Source: Calliopum simillimum
Taxonomy: Eukaryota; Arthropoda; Insecta; Diptera; Lauxaniidae
Assembly: GCA_951812925.1 (NCBI GenBank)
Contig: OX638370.1
Span: forward strand, 95,990,897 to 96,054,896
Reading direction: 5' to 3'
DNA: 64,000 bases
The notes beneath the pieces were generated by a model. The model was not told where the DNA came from, did not search any database, and saw only the letters and a list, made by a program, of their open reading frames with translations. The translations under genes were made by a program, and so were the position numbers. Positions 1-10,871 of the stretch are shown here, piece by piece (the first letter of the stretch is position 1; each line of letters starts with the position of its first letter).

Positions 1-61
1 AAAATATAATTTATCACAAAAATTTTAAGCCCTTGCAGACTAAAATCGGATGAAAAAATAA

Positions 62-163
62 GGCTCTATTATAGATTTAGTGAATGAACAGATGAAATTT
101 TGGTTCTGTTAATTTGCAAAGCAATAGTTTAGTAGGGTCATTCACTAAATCTAGCATAGAACT
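62..163. repeat. Small inverted-repeat element (about 100 bp)
   Basis: The arms at 62-87 and 138-163 are reverse complements over about 26 bases with a few mismatches; the shared core is AGATTTAGTGAATGA. The loop is about 50 bases. It resembles a short MITE. I could not assign a superfamily, and no target duplication is clear. Confidence 0.55.
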
Positions 164-212
164 GTCATTTTTTATGCGATTATGGTCTGCAATGTATTCA
201 GCTTGCTAATTC

Positions 213-697
213 AAGATGGTCAAATCTTCAAACTTGCAATCATATAAGATCTATTTGGCCATCATATAGTATAAATCGTACTAAGTTTTTAATAGCAATG
301 GAGAAACATAATGTACGGATCTTAATCGGTGCTATTACTGGACATTGTGCCATGGGAATCCATGCATCTCGTTTAGGTTTCTCAAACATTGGCGACCTTT
401 GTAGAAGTTGTAAAGACCCTGATGTGGAAGAAACAGTCTTTCATTTCTTTTGTGAATGTCCAGCGCTTGCGCTTAGACGTAGAAAGAATTTTGGTCATTT
501 CAATTTGGAATCGCTTGACGCACTGTCTGAGCTTTGTCTTAAATCCATATGGAAGTACATATGTACATCCAAGTGGTTCTCTTAGACTTTCTCTGCTAAA
601 GCTTTTAGTATCGGGTATACAATGGGCCCTTTCTCGAGGCCTAAGTTAATGATGACAACATGTTCATCTCCCGGATCTAACCTAACCTAACCTAACC
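213..697 (+). pseudogene. 3' end of a Jockey-like non-LTR retrotransposon (LINE), truncated
   Basis: The reading frame open from about 213 to 585 encodes the C-terminal tail typical of Jockey-type reverse transcriptase ORFs. It has RWSNL, then a segment ending in RTKFLIA, then LIGAITGHCAMGIHASRLG, then a zinc-knuckle-like C..C...H...C cluster (CRSC, HFFCECPAL). Catalytic reverse transcriptase motifs are absent, so this is a 5'-truncated copy. The coding part ends at 585. About 90 bp of 3' UTR follow and the copy ends at 697 in a perfect CCTAA-type tandem tail. A second, diverged tail of the same kind lies at 39241-39700 on the other strand. Confidence 0.82.
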
Positions 698-2404
698 ATG
701 GTCTGCAAGGTCACGAAATTTTTGTAATTAAATATGTTATTGATAAAAATAATAAAACTTGATTTTTTGTAACTTTTGGGTCTCGAAAAATCTTTTGTAT
801 GTTATCGAAAGATGTCCTTATTTTAAACGCTTATAACTCGAAAGCTGAGAATCCAATTGAAAAACGGTAAATTATGTCTTTTTGACAATAAATTTGGCTG
901 TCTGAATCCCTTGACAAAAATTAATTTTACTTGTTGTTGTTTTTGTTCTATAGCTTTAAGTAGATGTCAAAACAGTTTTGAGCAAGGATAACTCAGGATT
1001 CTGATGGCTGTAGAAAAATTTTTGTATTAAAAACATAATTAATAGCCTTCAACTAAATATCTGTATACTCAATTTTATATTAAAATATGTTTTTTTGCAA
1101 ACTAATAAAAAGTGCCACGTTTGTGACATTTTTGATGCGCCACGTTTGTGACATTTTCGTAGTTTATCGCTCATTGTAAAGCACGCGTTTGAGTTCAAGA
1201 TTTTTCCGAAAGAATTTGGGGTCATGTATGCAAATCCTACAAAAAAATTGTTTCATGCATAAAATAAAATGCACTACCTGCGAGTGCCGAATGCCACGTT
1301 TGTGACCATAATTTTTAAAAAAAACTGTTTTTGTTTATAAACTGCCCCATAAAACGCAAACAGATTTCTTTTTTGGACGCGTCTGGACATGCTGACCATT
1401 GGGTGATGGATAGTGATCAGAATTAATGCATATGTATTGCAATCTATTGACTGAAACAGTAGTACCATGCAGTAGTAGCATAATGCTTTGAAGAAATTTT
1501 TTTTTTCCAAAACTAGGGGAAAGTTTTCAATTCGAAATGGTGCCCTCTAAAAATTATTTAAAACTGCAGATGAGCTCAGAATATTGTAGCCTTAAGTATT
1601 TACTTAATATGTGTAGTAACTTGTTTTCTGTTCTATTTCCGTTTTTTGGTCGTTTTTCATCGTTTTGTGTATAAAAAGTAGGGGTAGGACATGCCACGTT
1701 TGTGACATTTGGGGTATATTTGCAAACTTTCAAAGTAGACCAATCAATATTTGGTGGTAAAATTAATACGCCCTATTAGAAAAGCATAGTTTCTAACTTA
1801 TAGCGTAATTTTTTGTGAAAAAAAAGCCTACTGTATAGGTGAAATCGCCAGAGGACACAAAACGTACAGTTATCTGAGAATCACCCATACATTTATTTTG
1901 TTAACCCTATTTAAGTCATTTCGTAGGAATATCAAACCGAAAATTAGTCCAAAAAGCAATAAATTTTTTGTGTCCCGTCCATCCCAAACTTTCTGAGATA
2001 ATTTTTCGGAACACAGGCTTCATTATAGGTTTATATGTAGACTAATATATCGTTTGTTAATCTGAAAATATACTCCTTTAAAAGAAAAACCAATATCGCG
2101 GTTAGTGCCTCTAAATCATCACTTTCTATCAGTATATCTCTACGAAATGTCCCGTCCATCCCCGTGGAATGGCCGTTATTTAAAATAAATGTTATATAAA
2201 TATATTTCAGTTCGTTTCTACTATCCATTCGTCTGTTTAAATCTGCAACCAGAATCAGATTACTTTGAGTCGCATTATTGTGTAGTGCCTATAATATTCT
2301 CTAGATTAATTAATTTTTATCTCCGGCATTATATTCTCTAACTACTGCATATTGAGCCAAAAATACAAAGGCTAAAAATCCACCTGTAGGAGGATTCGAA
2401 CCTG
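698..2404. other. AT-rich non-coding stretch with short recurring motifs
   Basis: No convincing gene. The 17-bp word GCCACGTTTGTGACATT occurs at 1114-1130, 1139-1155, 1293-1307 (partial) and 1693-1709, always in the same orientation. The word TGTCCCGTCCATCCC occurs at 1971-1985 and 2149-2163. These may be the interior or subterminal repeats of an unrecognised transposon. The short minus-strand reading frames here have no recognisable family features. Confidence 0.5.
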
Positions 2405-3927
2405 GGTAAATCCGTTTCGAATCCGTAAATACTTCAAATACGAACTCAAAACGGATTTGCTTTAATTAATGTTAATGATGATAATAACCCAGGAAAATAA
2501 GATATTTTCTGCGAAAAAATTCCCAGTGGAAATTTTTCACCGGAATTGTCTTTATTTATGCATGATACACAAACTGTGAAAAGTCCATTGCAAAGTCGTG
2601 TGCGCGTAAAAAGTTATTAAGGCTCAAGGGTCGCTAAAATCAGTTTTTTGCAAATATCTCGCTAATGCTAACTTTTACAGAAAAATTTTGGTCTCCAATT
2701 TCGTAGCACAGGAAATTTCCTACAAAAGTACGTTAAAAGTATTTGCGTACGACTTCTAGTTTAGGAGATCATCCAATTTAAAAAGTTGTTAACAGTTATG
2801 ATATGAAATACTACCTATGAGTTCATATTAAAATATCTTACTTTTTAAATTGCAATAACTCTTCAATGAAAAGTTGTTTGCATATCAAATGCATATGCTT
2901 ATATTCGTAGTAAACTATTTCTGGCAGGCTTAACATCTAATGTGTTTTCCCCCCAGAATAAAAAAAAAAATATGGAATGGGATTTTTTTAGTGACCTGAA
3001 AGTTTTGTTTTTCGAGATTTTTGAGGTTATAAATATAACAGAATAAGGAAATCATTTGCCACAAATTCTGAAAACGCAGCTTAAAACCGAAGTCTTTTAC
3101 TTTAAAACTCAGTTTAAATTATATCGATATCGACATAATTTAAATTGGGTTTTGAAGTAAAAGGCTGGGGCTTGAAACTGCGTTATAAAAATAAGTGGCT
3201 AATGATTTTCTTGTACTGTTATTTAACTTCAAAAATCGCGAAAAACAAAACTTTTTGATTAAGAATTCTCAAAAACCATATGAGATATAGCAATTCTACA
3301 GCATCAAAATTTGCATTGAAAATGATTTTTCTTGTTTTTGTTTGTTGCTAATTTTCTTAAAAAAAACGCAAAAATTCACTTTTAATTAAAATGTTAAAAA
3401 AAAATTATTAAAAATACAATAGCGAGATATTTGCAAAAAACTGATTTTAGCGACCTTTGAGACCGAATAACTTTTTATGCGCACACGACTTTGCAATGGA
3501 CTTTTCACAGTTTGTGTATCATGCATAAATAAAGACAAGTCCGGTGAAAAATTTCCACTGGGAATTTTTTCGCACAGAAGCTATTTTTTCGTCTTAGTTT
3601 CCTGGGCTATAAAGAAACATTTTTGATTTGTTTTTTCCCTTTATTTTATTGCGTATGATTTTTTTTAAACTTTTCAAACTCTGTTTGAAGAAACGTCCTA
3701 CATCATATCGGTCAATAGCCTAGTTGTCTAACGTCTAGTATTTGAAAAGTAATACCCCGGGAACTTGGGTTCGCCTCCCGGCCGGGTTTGTTATTATTTT
3801 TTTTTTAATTAACAATAAGCGCTTCAACATTTTTATTTTTTTTTTATAAGCAGCATTAGGATTATTAAAAGCGAATCCGTTTTGAATTCGTTTTTGATGT
3901 ACGTTACGGGTTCGAAACGGATCCATA
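2405..3927. mobile_element. Foldback element, about 1.5 kb, with nested inverted arms
   Basis: The outer arms 2405-2462 and 3868-3927 are near reverse complements (shared cores AATCCGTTTTGA and TTCGAAACGGAT). The middle arms, about 2487-2660 and 3425-3605, match closely; they begin CCCAGGAAA on the left and end TTTCCTGGG on the right. The innermost arms 2985-3122 and 3130-3265 meet at the palindrome ATATCGATATCG. Sequence between the middle and inner arms is less conserved. No transposase is present, so it is non-autonomous. Pieces of the same family recur near 7169-7588 and 53340-53460. Confidence 0.75.
3715..3805 (+). ncRNA. tRNA-like sequence (degenerate tRNA or SINE head)
   Basis: An A-box-like segment (TAGCCTAGTTGTCTAACG) is followed about 40 bases later by a T-arm-like segment (TTGGG, loop TTCGCCT, CCCGG) and then a run of ten T, a possible RNA polymerase III stop. 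I could not fold a full cloverleaf with a convincing acceptor stem. A tRNA pseudogene or a tRNA-derived SINE promoter is more likely than a working tRNA. Confidence 0.35.
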
Positions 3928-4212
3928 AAAGTAGAAAAAATGATACGCTTTTTTTTGCGAATTTCTCACGCAAACGGATCGGTAACAGATAAAAAATACG
4001 AGAATATGAACCCGTTACGGATTTGTAACGGGTCCGTATGGCACACTGGGAACCTTTGGTGAAAAATCTTACAATAATGCCAAGGAATATATTTCATTTG
4101 TGACCAGATAAACATTTTTTTATGTATGGTGGTCGACCCACCTTAAAGTTCAATGAGCTAAAAATAACATAAAACTAGTAAGGGTGTAAGTTTTGGCCTG
4201 GCCAAAAAATAA

Positions 4213-5137
4213 ATACCCTACACTGCAGTATTTTGAAAATTTTGCTTATATGGGAAGTGCCACTCCCTCTTGTCCGAGTACACCCAGTTTTTGTTCAGAG
4301 CTTGCATTTATAGTTTTTAGTGTCAGAGTGAAATTTTGTTGGATTATCTCAAAAAACTCTTTCAGTATAGCATTTTGAATCTTTTGCTTATATGGGAGGT
4401 GCCACGCCCCCTTGTCTGATTTCACCCAATTTTTGCTGAGAGCTTTCATTTATAATTTTTAGTGTCTGAATCAAATTTGGTTCGAATATCTCAAAAAACG
4501 CTTTCAGTAAAGCGTTTTGAAGCTTTTGCTTATATGGGAGGTGCCACGCCCTCTTGTGCGAGTACACCCAGTTTTCTTTCAGAGCTTGCATTCATAGTTT
4601 TTAGTGTCAGAGTGAAATTTAGTTGGATTATCTCAAAAAACTTTTTCAGTATATCATTTTGAAACTTTTGCTTATATGGGAGGTGCCACGCCCTCTTGTC
4701 CGAATTCGCTCAGTTTTTTATCAGAGCTTGCGCTTACAATTCGTAGTACTTATATGTATTGTGGTTGCATTGTCGTAAAAAAATACTTCTAAAATTGCAT
4801 TTTGAATATAATTTTTGTATGGGCGGTAGGCGTGTCCGTTGACCGATTTTGCTCATTTTCAATCCCCCGAGCTAACTTTGACGACGGAGGCAGTGTACCA
4901 AATTTCATTGAATTATCTTGCTCAGTTTTCCCAAAAAGTGTATTTCAACACACAGCCAGCCAGCCAGCCAGCCAGCCAGCCACCCAGCCAGCCAGCCAGC
5001 CAGACAGACGGACATGGCTATATCGACTCAGGAGGTGACGCTGATCAAGAATATATATACTTTTCTATACCTGCCACGCCTCCTTCTCTGCGTTACAAAC
5101 GGAAGGACAAAGTGAATATACCCTGGGTGTAGGGTAT
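4213..5137. mobile_element. Dispersed repeat with 11-bp terminal inverted repeats and a 142-bp tandem array
   Basis: The element starts ATACCCTACAC (4213-4223) and ends GTGTAGGGTAT (5127-5137), perfect inverted ends. Inside, a unit containing TTTGCTTATATGGGA and GGTGCCACGCCC starts at 4241, 4383, 4525 and 4667, an exact 142-bp period over four units. The right part holds a CCAG microsatellite (about 4952-5003) and a block reading GACATGGCTATATCGACTC then GATCAAGAATATATATAC, a box I recognise from repeats common in fly genomes. No transposase is present. Related pieces lie at 60194-60430 and, in antisense, at 18150-18360. Confidence 0.7.
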
Positions 5138-7168
5138 AAAAAAGTTTAAAGATCGCATAGAATACAATTGGCCATTTAAAAAACATAATAAAATTTAATT
5201 GCCACAACTACTCGTAGTAGAGAATAAAGCGAACGTACGATTTCTGACCAGAAAATCTCTCACGCATATTCATATAATTAAATAGATTTTGCAGCACAGT
5301 GATAAAATGGGACATGTACGTGACACAGTGCGTGCAATTCATTTAAAAAATAAGGAGGAAGAGAACTGGTGGACTATTTAGTCAAGGGGACATTTAACAT
5401 GAATTTGTCATCATGCTATTAACATTTCAAAAATAGTTAGTTCGAAGGTCATACATAATACATAAGTATAAGCAATGTGTAGGGAAATCATGCGTGATAA
5501 ATTGACAAAGGATTTAGACAGAATGGTATAACAAAAATACATAAACTTTGGAAATTCTCATTCTTTATGATAATCTGAAAGATGGTATCTAGAATTGCGA
5601 ACTTTTTCGGATTTTTTGACGGTCATTTATTTCCAAAAATTTTTATTTAATCAGTTTAATATACTACATAGGCGATTTAGATGTTTTTTTTTTAAACTAT
5701 GCAGAGGAATTCGCACATTTTAAACATATCTTGGAGCGTTCTATGCGACTTTATTACATGATTCATTGCAACATATGAAACGAACATTGTTTTTTTGAAA
5801 TTGCAATGATTTTTTTGTGCACAAGAGCGCATCCTTTCAACTGATATCAATCAGTTTAAGATAAATCATTATTGTTGTATTGGAAAAAAGTGTCCAAACG
5901 AAAAACAAAACAATTTAAATTGTAACTGAAACGCTTTTGCCTTGATGTTTTACAAAATATGACCTCAGTAACTTTTCATTTTACACAATGTTTTTTTGTT
6001 TTTTTATTATTTATGGTCAATAAATAATCCCAATGCCAAAAAAAAAAAATTCTATATTTTTCTTTACCCAGTGGACCAAACGCATGTGTTTATAATGTAA
6101 AAATAAATTTTCTAAAAAAGCAAAATCCATACAAAAAAAAATCGTAACATCCTTCTGAAATACAAACTCAACAAAGTCTTAAAATTGCTTCAAGAAACAA
6201 CACAAGAGCTTGTAGTGAATTTTCTCAAGACACTTGTGCAAAAACATACAAACTTACATGACATGTCAACAGAAACGCTTTTCGTCATAAAATATATGTT
6301 TGTACTTATATGGGACATTTTACAGCTATATGTTGTTAAAAGATCATTTCAGGTTGTGCTTTAAGGCAAAATAGAATTTTTATTTTCTAGGAAAGTGTGA
6401 TTTTTTTTAGAATTCAGATGAACTTATATACATTGGACTATATGTATTTACCCAAATCTATTGCTTTTAAAAAGTAAGGTAACGTGAAAGTATTATGCTG
6501 AAAGAATAACAGCTGACCCTAACGAAAAGTGATGTTCTATCAAAATTAGAGAAAAGTTTAGAAAGAAAATTTTGAAAACTTTTTCTACCGTTATGTAAAT
6601 TCAGCTCATCATTTTCTACAAAACTGAACCAGAGATCTGTTAATTCGACATAAAATTTAGAATAGGAAAACCTATTAATCGGATGACTAAACTGACTTTT
6701 TATATCAAATAAGACGATTTTGAACTTTTTTCTAAAAAAAAGATCGCAAACTTTTAGGGTTTTTACTTTGAGAACTATTAGTTTTTTCACTTTCTCAAAA
6801 TTCATGTGACATTGTACTATGCGCAATACTATGTTCAATTTTGAATGATTTTCAAGTCGCGATATTTCATGAAGGATAAGTCGGACGAAAAAACAGTTCG
6901 AAGAAACAGTATAGGGAACTGAACGAGCCGTTTCAAATTTCAGGTTTGTCAAAAAAATATTTCCTAAACTATAGGTCATACGAAAAAAAAAACAATGTGT
7001 AGCTTGTAGTACAAGTAATTCCTATATAAGTATAAATTGATATTTTTACTTTAAATATGTGGCTCATGAGTTATCGTAATTTTAAGATCAGCCTACTCAT
7101 AAGCAGCATGCACAATTTACTATTTTTTTTTTTTTTTTTCAAATTTTGAATTAGGATTTCTCACAATC
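5138..7168. other. AT-rich non-coding stretch
   Basis: I see no exon with matching splice sites and no RNA gene. It contains homopolymer runs and an unusually long minus-strand reading frame, listed separately. Confidence 0.5.
6467..6979 (-). CDS. Orphan reading frame of 170 codons, doubtful
   Basis: An uninterrupted 170-codon frame begins with ATG and reads mostly Phe, Ser, Leu, Lys, Val and Arg. I recognise no domain, signal peptide or catalytic motif. It lies in ORP9 intron or flanking sequence, on the same strand as ORP9. In DNA this AT-rich a frame this long is uncommon by chance, but its composition matches plain AT-rich sequence and no neighbouring exon supports it. It could be chance, or the relic of a transposon ORF. 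It is recorded because of its length only. Confidence 0.15.
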   Translation of the reverse strand: MTYSLGNIFLTNLKFETARSVPYTVSSNCFFVRLILHEISRLENHSKLNIVLRIVQCHMNFEKVKKLIVLKVKTLKVCDLFFRKKFKIVLFDIKSQFSHPINRFSYSKFYVELTDLWFSFVENDELNLHNGRKSFQNFLSKLFSNFDRTSLFVRVSCYSFSIILSRYLTF

Positions 7169-7588
7169 TTTTTTATAGAAAATTTTATAAGCTACAATAT
7201 TGCAGCACAATATTTTTCCCTAAATGTAACCGTTAAAGAGATATTTGCAAAAAACTGATTTTGGACGCCATTTTTCCAATATGGCGGTGCGAGTGAACAC
7301 GACTCGAGGTAGCAAAGTTGAAATTCTGAAAAAGCACATCGAAATCTATAAAATAACTAATTTGCAAAAATCCCGCAAAACTTTCCAGGTAATACTACCA
7401 AATGACTGTACTGTAAAGCAAATGCCAAAAATCGCCATCTAGATCATTGAAGCATAAAAAGTTATTCAGGCTCAAAAGTCGAGAAAATCAGTTTTTTGCA
7501 AATATTTCGGTATAGGTAATTTGGGTAATTTCTACAAAATAGTTTTGGTGCAAAATATTGTAGCTCAAAAAATTTCTTATAGAAAAGT
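7169..7588. repeat. Inverted-repeat element, about 420 bp
   Basis: The left arm (7169-7266, containing AGCTACAATATTG and TTTGCAAAAAACTGATTTT) pairs with the right arm (about 7478-7588, containing AATCAGTTTTTTGCAAATAT and CAAAATATTGTAGCT). The TTTGCAAAAAACTGATTTT word is shared with the foldback at 2405-3927 and with 53340-53460, so the three belong to one repeat family. Confidence 0.6.
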
Positions 7589-7679
7589 GGCGAAAGTTGT
7601 TTTCGAACGTTTTATAGTTTGAACTTTCCGATCCAATAAATTAGATCTATAACAAAAGCACAAAAAAAAAAAAAATTGA

Positions 7680-8232
7680 ATGAACTTTTTATTTCTTATG
7701 TACTTTTCGACGCTGAATCCGACTGCATCCTCAGAATTGTCAATATACCTGCATGATCTCGAGATATCCTTGCTTGAAGTGGAAGGTGAAATTCTTTTTT
7801 TTTTTTAATGGCATTGAAGGCATCCTTATCAAAACATGTCTTTGAGCTTTTTCGAATTATAATATTTTGAAGAGAAGGTATTTTGGCCCCCGTATAAAAG
7901 TTGAAATTCCAATGACATCAAAAAATCGATTTATGGCCAAAAATAACTCAAACGATGGGCGATGCAACGCGCTCTAAATATTTCATCCTTTGTTACGGCT
8001 GAAATATTTTCTCTTCAAAGAATCATAGCTCGGAAAGTAAGTCTTATTGGAAAAGTTTGTTTCGATAAGAGTGTGGCTGTTCAATGCGGGACCATAACCT
8101 GAAAACAGCGTTTTTTCCAATTTCAAGCATGGATTTCTCAAAAAATTGCAGGCACATTGACAATTCTGAGGATGCAGTTGGATTTAATGTTAAGTAAAGG
8201 ACATTAGAAAACTTATAACAAATAAAAAGTTT
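7680..8232. repeat. Hairpin element, about 550 bp
   Basis: The arms 7680-7760 and about 8145-8232 are reverse complements with mismatches. They share GACTGCATCCTCAGAATTGTCA on the left in three pieces (ACTGCATCC, TCAGAATTGTCA) and its complement on the right. An inner pair around TATTTTGAAGAGAA and TTTTCTCTTCAAAGAA is also visible. No coding capacity. Confidence 0.6.
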
Positions 8233-10602
8233 ATTCCATTTTATTTTGGATGCCTGTGCAATTTTTAATCGGTTTTAAAAGATATACAAGTGTGCATATT
8301 AATATGAATTTTCAATTAACTACATATAACTCATTAAATGTTTTTCGATGAAAAAACAGTTAAGTTTCCGAAGTAACTTTGAAATATTAGATAATTCTTA
8401 ATAAAGAATCACAAAAAATTATCAAAGTTAAATCTATTTTTCAAATGCAACTTTAACGTAAAATACTCTATATATACTATTTTAACAGAACGGGTAATTA
8501 TTTCGGGTGTTTCTATGACTTAAAGTGAACTTATTGAACTTATTTTATGTTATGTGTGGAATTGCCCATACATACAAGTAAAAAAAAAAAAAACAAACCA
8601 CAAACTATTTAAAGTGCGACTATTTTACACTAGAGAGTTTTGTGTTTCGCTTATGTTCATTTGGCTTACCTTAAACTTACACGACGTACCCATTTCTTGA
8701 ACATCATTGCGACTGACTGCTACAACCAACTACTTTTTCGAAAGGATGCGAATGGATGTGTTGCAGTGCAGCAAAGAAAAAAGTGTAACACTTTGGAAGA
8801 ATGTGTGTGTGTTCTATATGTATGTTTGTTAAGTTTTTACTGCTGAGATTGTGATGGAGCTTAAGGTAGATGGGATGGTGTGAATATATGGAAGGATGAA
8901 TGGCACACACGTTTAGTTTGATTTAATTGTATACGAGAAAACTTTCCTATTCACAATTAAGTTGTTAAAAAATACGAAACTTTTTTCTTGCCAAAGTTAA
9001 AAAATCAAATCAATTTCGCCTTAAGGTAATGATGCGAAGAGCTCTAAATGAGAAAAGTACGAGGTAGATGGGAGGGTAGTGGTGGGTGGGTGGTTTTTAT
9101 GAGATGTATTTGGATTGCTTTGTGTATTGTTTGTTGTTATTGTTGCTGTTCTAAAGAAAATGAGAGCTCTGCAGCAGCAAACTTCTTAAATATTAATAAT
9201 TCTGCAAACAAAGCTTCTGAACGAATTGTAACAAACACGAGATCCCAAGAGACGTCATCAAAACAACACAGCAGTAGAAGGCAAAAAAGAAAAAAAACGG
9301 CAACAAAATTGCGTCAATATGACGCGACGCAGTGACGACCGTCCACAACGACAACAACGAAGGCGACGTACCGGGGAAAACGCCGAAAAATATGCAGTAT
9401 AGAATTTTAATTGCACATATGCACGGATTTTACATTACGTTTTCGTTGTAGTTGTGATGAAAACGCACAATTGGATTTATTTGATTGCTGTATTTATTAC
9501 ACAGTATTGTTCGTGTATACATATATTTTCATTTGATTTGCATTTGTACTAAAGCTGAATGACTACTACACACAAACAAATGAATGTGTAATATGTACAC
9601 AAAAGCTATTTCAATTTTATATCACCGTTATTATGGTATATGCTGCGCTACCATTGCAATTAATTCAATCTACCGTCAGTTTTAAACCGATACTGGCAGA
9701 CTGTGGAAAATACAATTCAGTCAAAGGATGTGATGTCTGAGACTCTGCTGAGTGAGTAATTTAAGTGATGGGAAATTTTTTGGTATTTTCATCTATTTAC
9801 ATGCGGTCGAAATAAAAGAGAGCGAGATGTAAAAACTAAGGAAATAATTGAAACATTTAGGTGTAAGTAACAGAGAGAGTTAAAGAGAAAATTTTTGTCA
9901 AATTTAAGAGTAAAATATCAAGATTTGTAGTTGAAGCACCTAGGGCAATTACTTTTAGCACATTTAAATATAGAAATTTGTCCTTTTTTAAAAAATATAT
10001 TACTCATTCAAAACAAACAGAAACCCTTGAAAAATAACTTACAATAGACTTATTTAAGTAAACGTTTCATTTGGAAATTAAATACAAAATGTTTGGAAAT
10101 TGTTAATTTTATATTGTGCAATAATCAAAATTGGATCCTTCATAGTAAGCTTATGAAAAAACATTTGGAAAATGCTTTTTGTAAATGTTTTTATTCAATA
10201 TTTTGTGTTGTTGTGTTTTTCAGCGATATATTGTAAGCACGATACAAAAGTTTGAACTGAATAATTTTTCTGAATTTATAGATTTTTTCAAAAACATATT
10301 TTTCTATTAAAAATATACATATTCACTAGAAAACGATTTTAAATTTGAGTTGTTTATTTAATTCCAAATATTAGACAATTTTATAAAAAAAATTTGAAAT
10401 ACTATATTGTCCAAGAAATTGTTTGAACTAAAAAAATACAAAGTTATAAAACTTGCAAGATAATTCATTATATGCATACACGTATTAATTTTTCTTTATA
10501 AAATTGAATAGTTAATTATAAAAACCTCATAAGTCATACAAATAGAACTTTAAAGGAACAAATAAAAACTCCACCATTTAAAATAAACGAGTTTAAAAGA
10601 AT
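8233..10602. other. Non-coding stretch with a GC-richer, non-repetitive island
   Basis: Most of this stretch is plain AT-rich sequence. About 8640-9410 is different: fewer homopolymer runs, GCAGCAGC-type words, and a GC-rich patch at 9310-9395 (GACGCGACGCAGTGACGACC, then ACGACAACAACGAAGGCGAC). In flies such CA/AC- and GC-richer patches often mark 5' UTRs and promoters. On the minus strand it could serve an internal promoter for a short ORP9 isoform, but no ORF, donor or initiator is certain. Confidence 0.3.
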
Positions 10603-10770
10603 ACTAGAATCGCTCAATGGTCGAAATTTGACCACAAATGTATTAAATAATTTTGGTACTTTTTGGACAGTTTTAGTATAGTACCTTTTTCTACTATTTG
10701 GTACAAAATAGAAAAGCTCATTTATCATCCCTGGTACAATGAATGACAAATGTGAAATGAAAAGAAAACA
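10603..10770 (+). repeat. Dispersed repeat, family A, copy 1
   Basis: It begins near GAATCGCTCAATGGTCGAAA and contains GGTACTTTTTGGACAGTTTT, TTTGGTACAAAATAGAAAAG and TATCATCCCTGGTACAATGA. The same words in the same order and orientation occur at 60032-60187 and 63868-64000. It has no coding capacity. It could be a SINE or the end of a larger element. Confidence 0.72.
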
Positions 10771-10871
10771 AAAAACATGAAGTCAGTGTCAGTCAGCTTT
10801 TTCTTTATATTTATTATTAGCCGTATACTAATAATAAAACGGACAATACCGCGAAGTCTACATAATTTAAT

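Noticed and set aside
2383..2402. Antisense B-box-like GGTTCGAATCC as a tRNA gene
   Set aside because: No A-box at a suitable distance and no cloverleaf; it looks like part of the outer arm region of the foldback element.
4802..5132. Overlapping frames with Gln-Pro-Ala-Ser repeats
   Set aside because: They come from the CCAG microsatellite inside a non-coding dispersed repeat.
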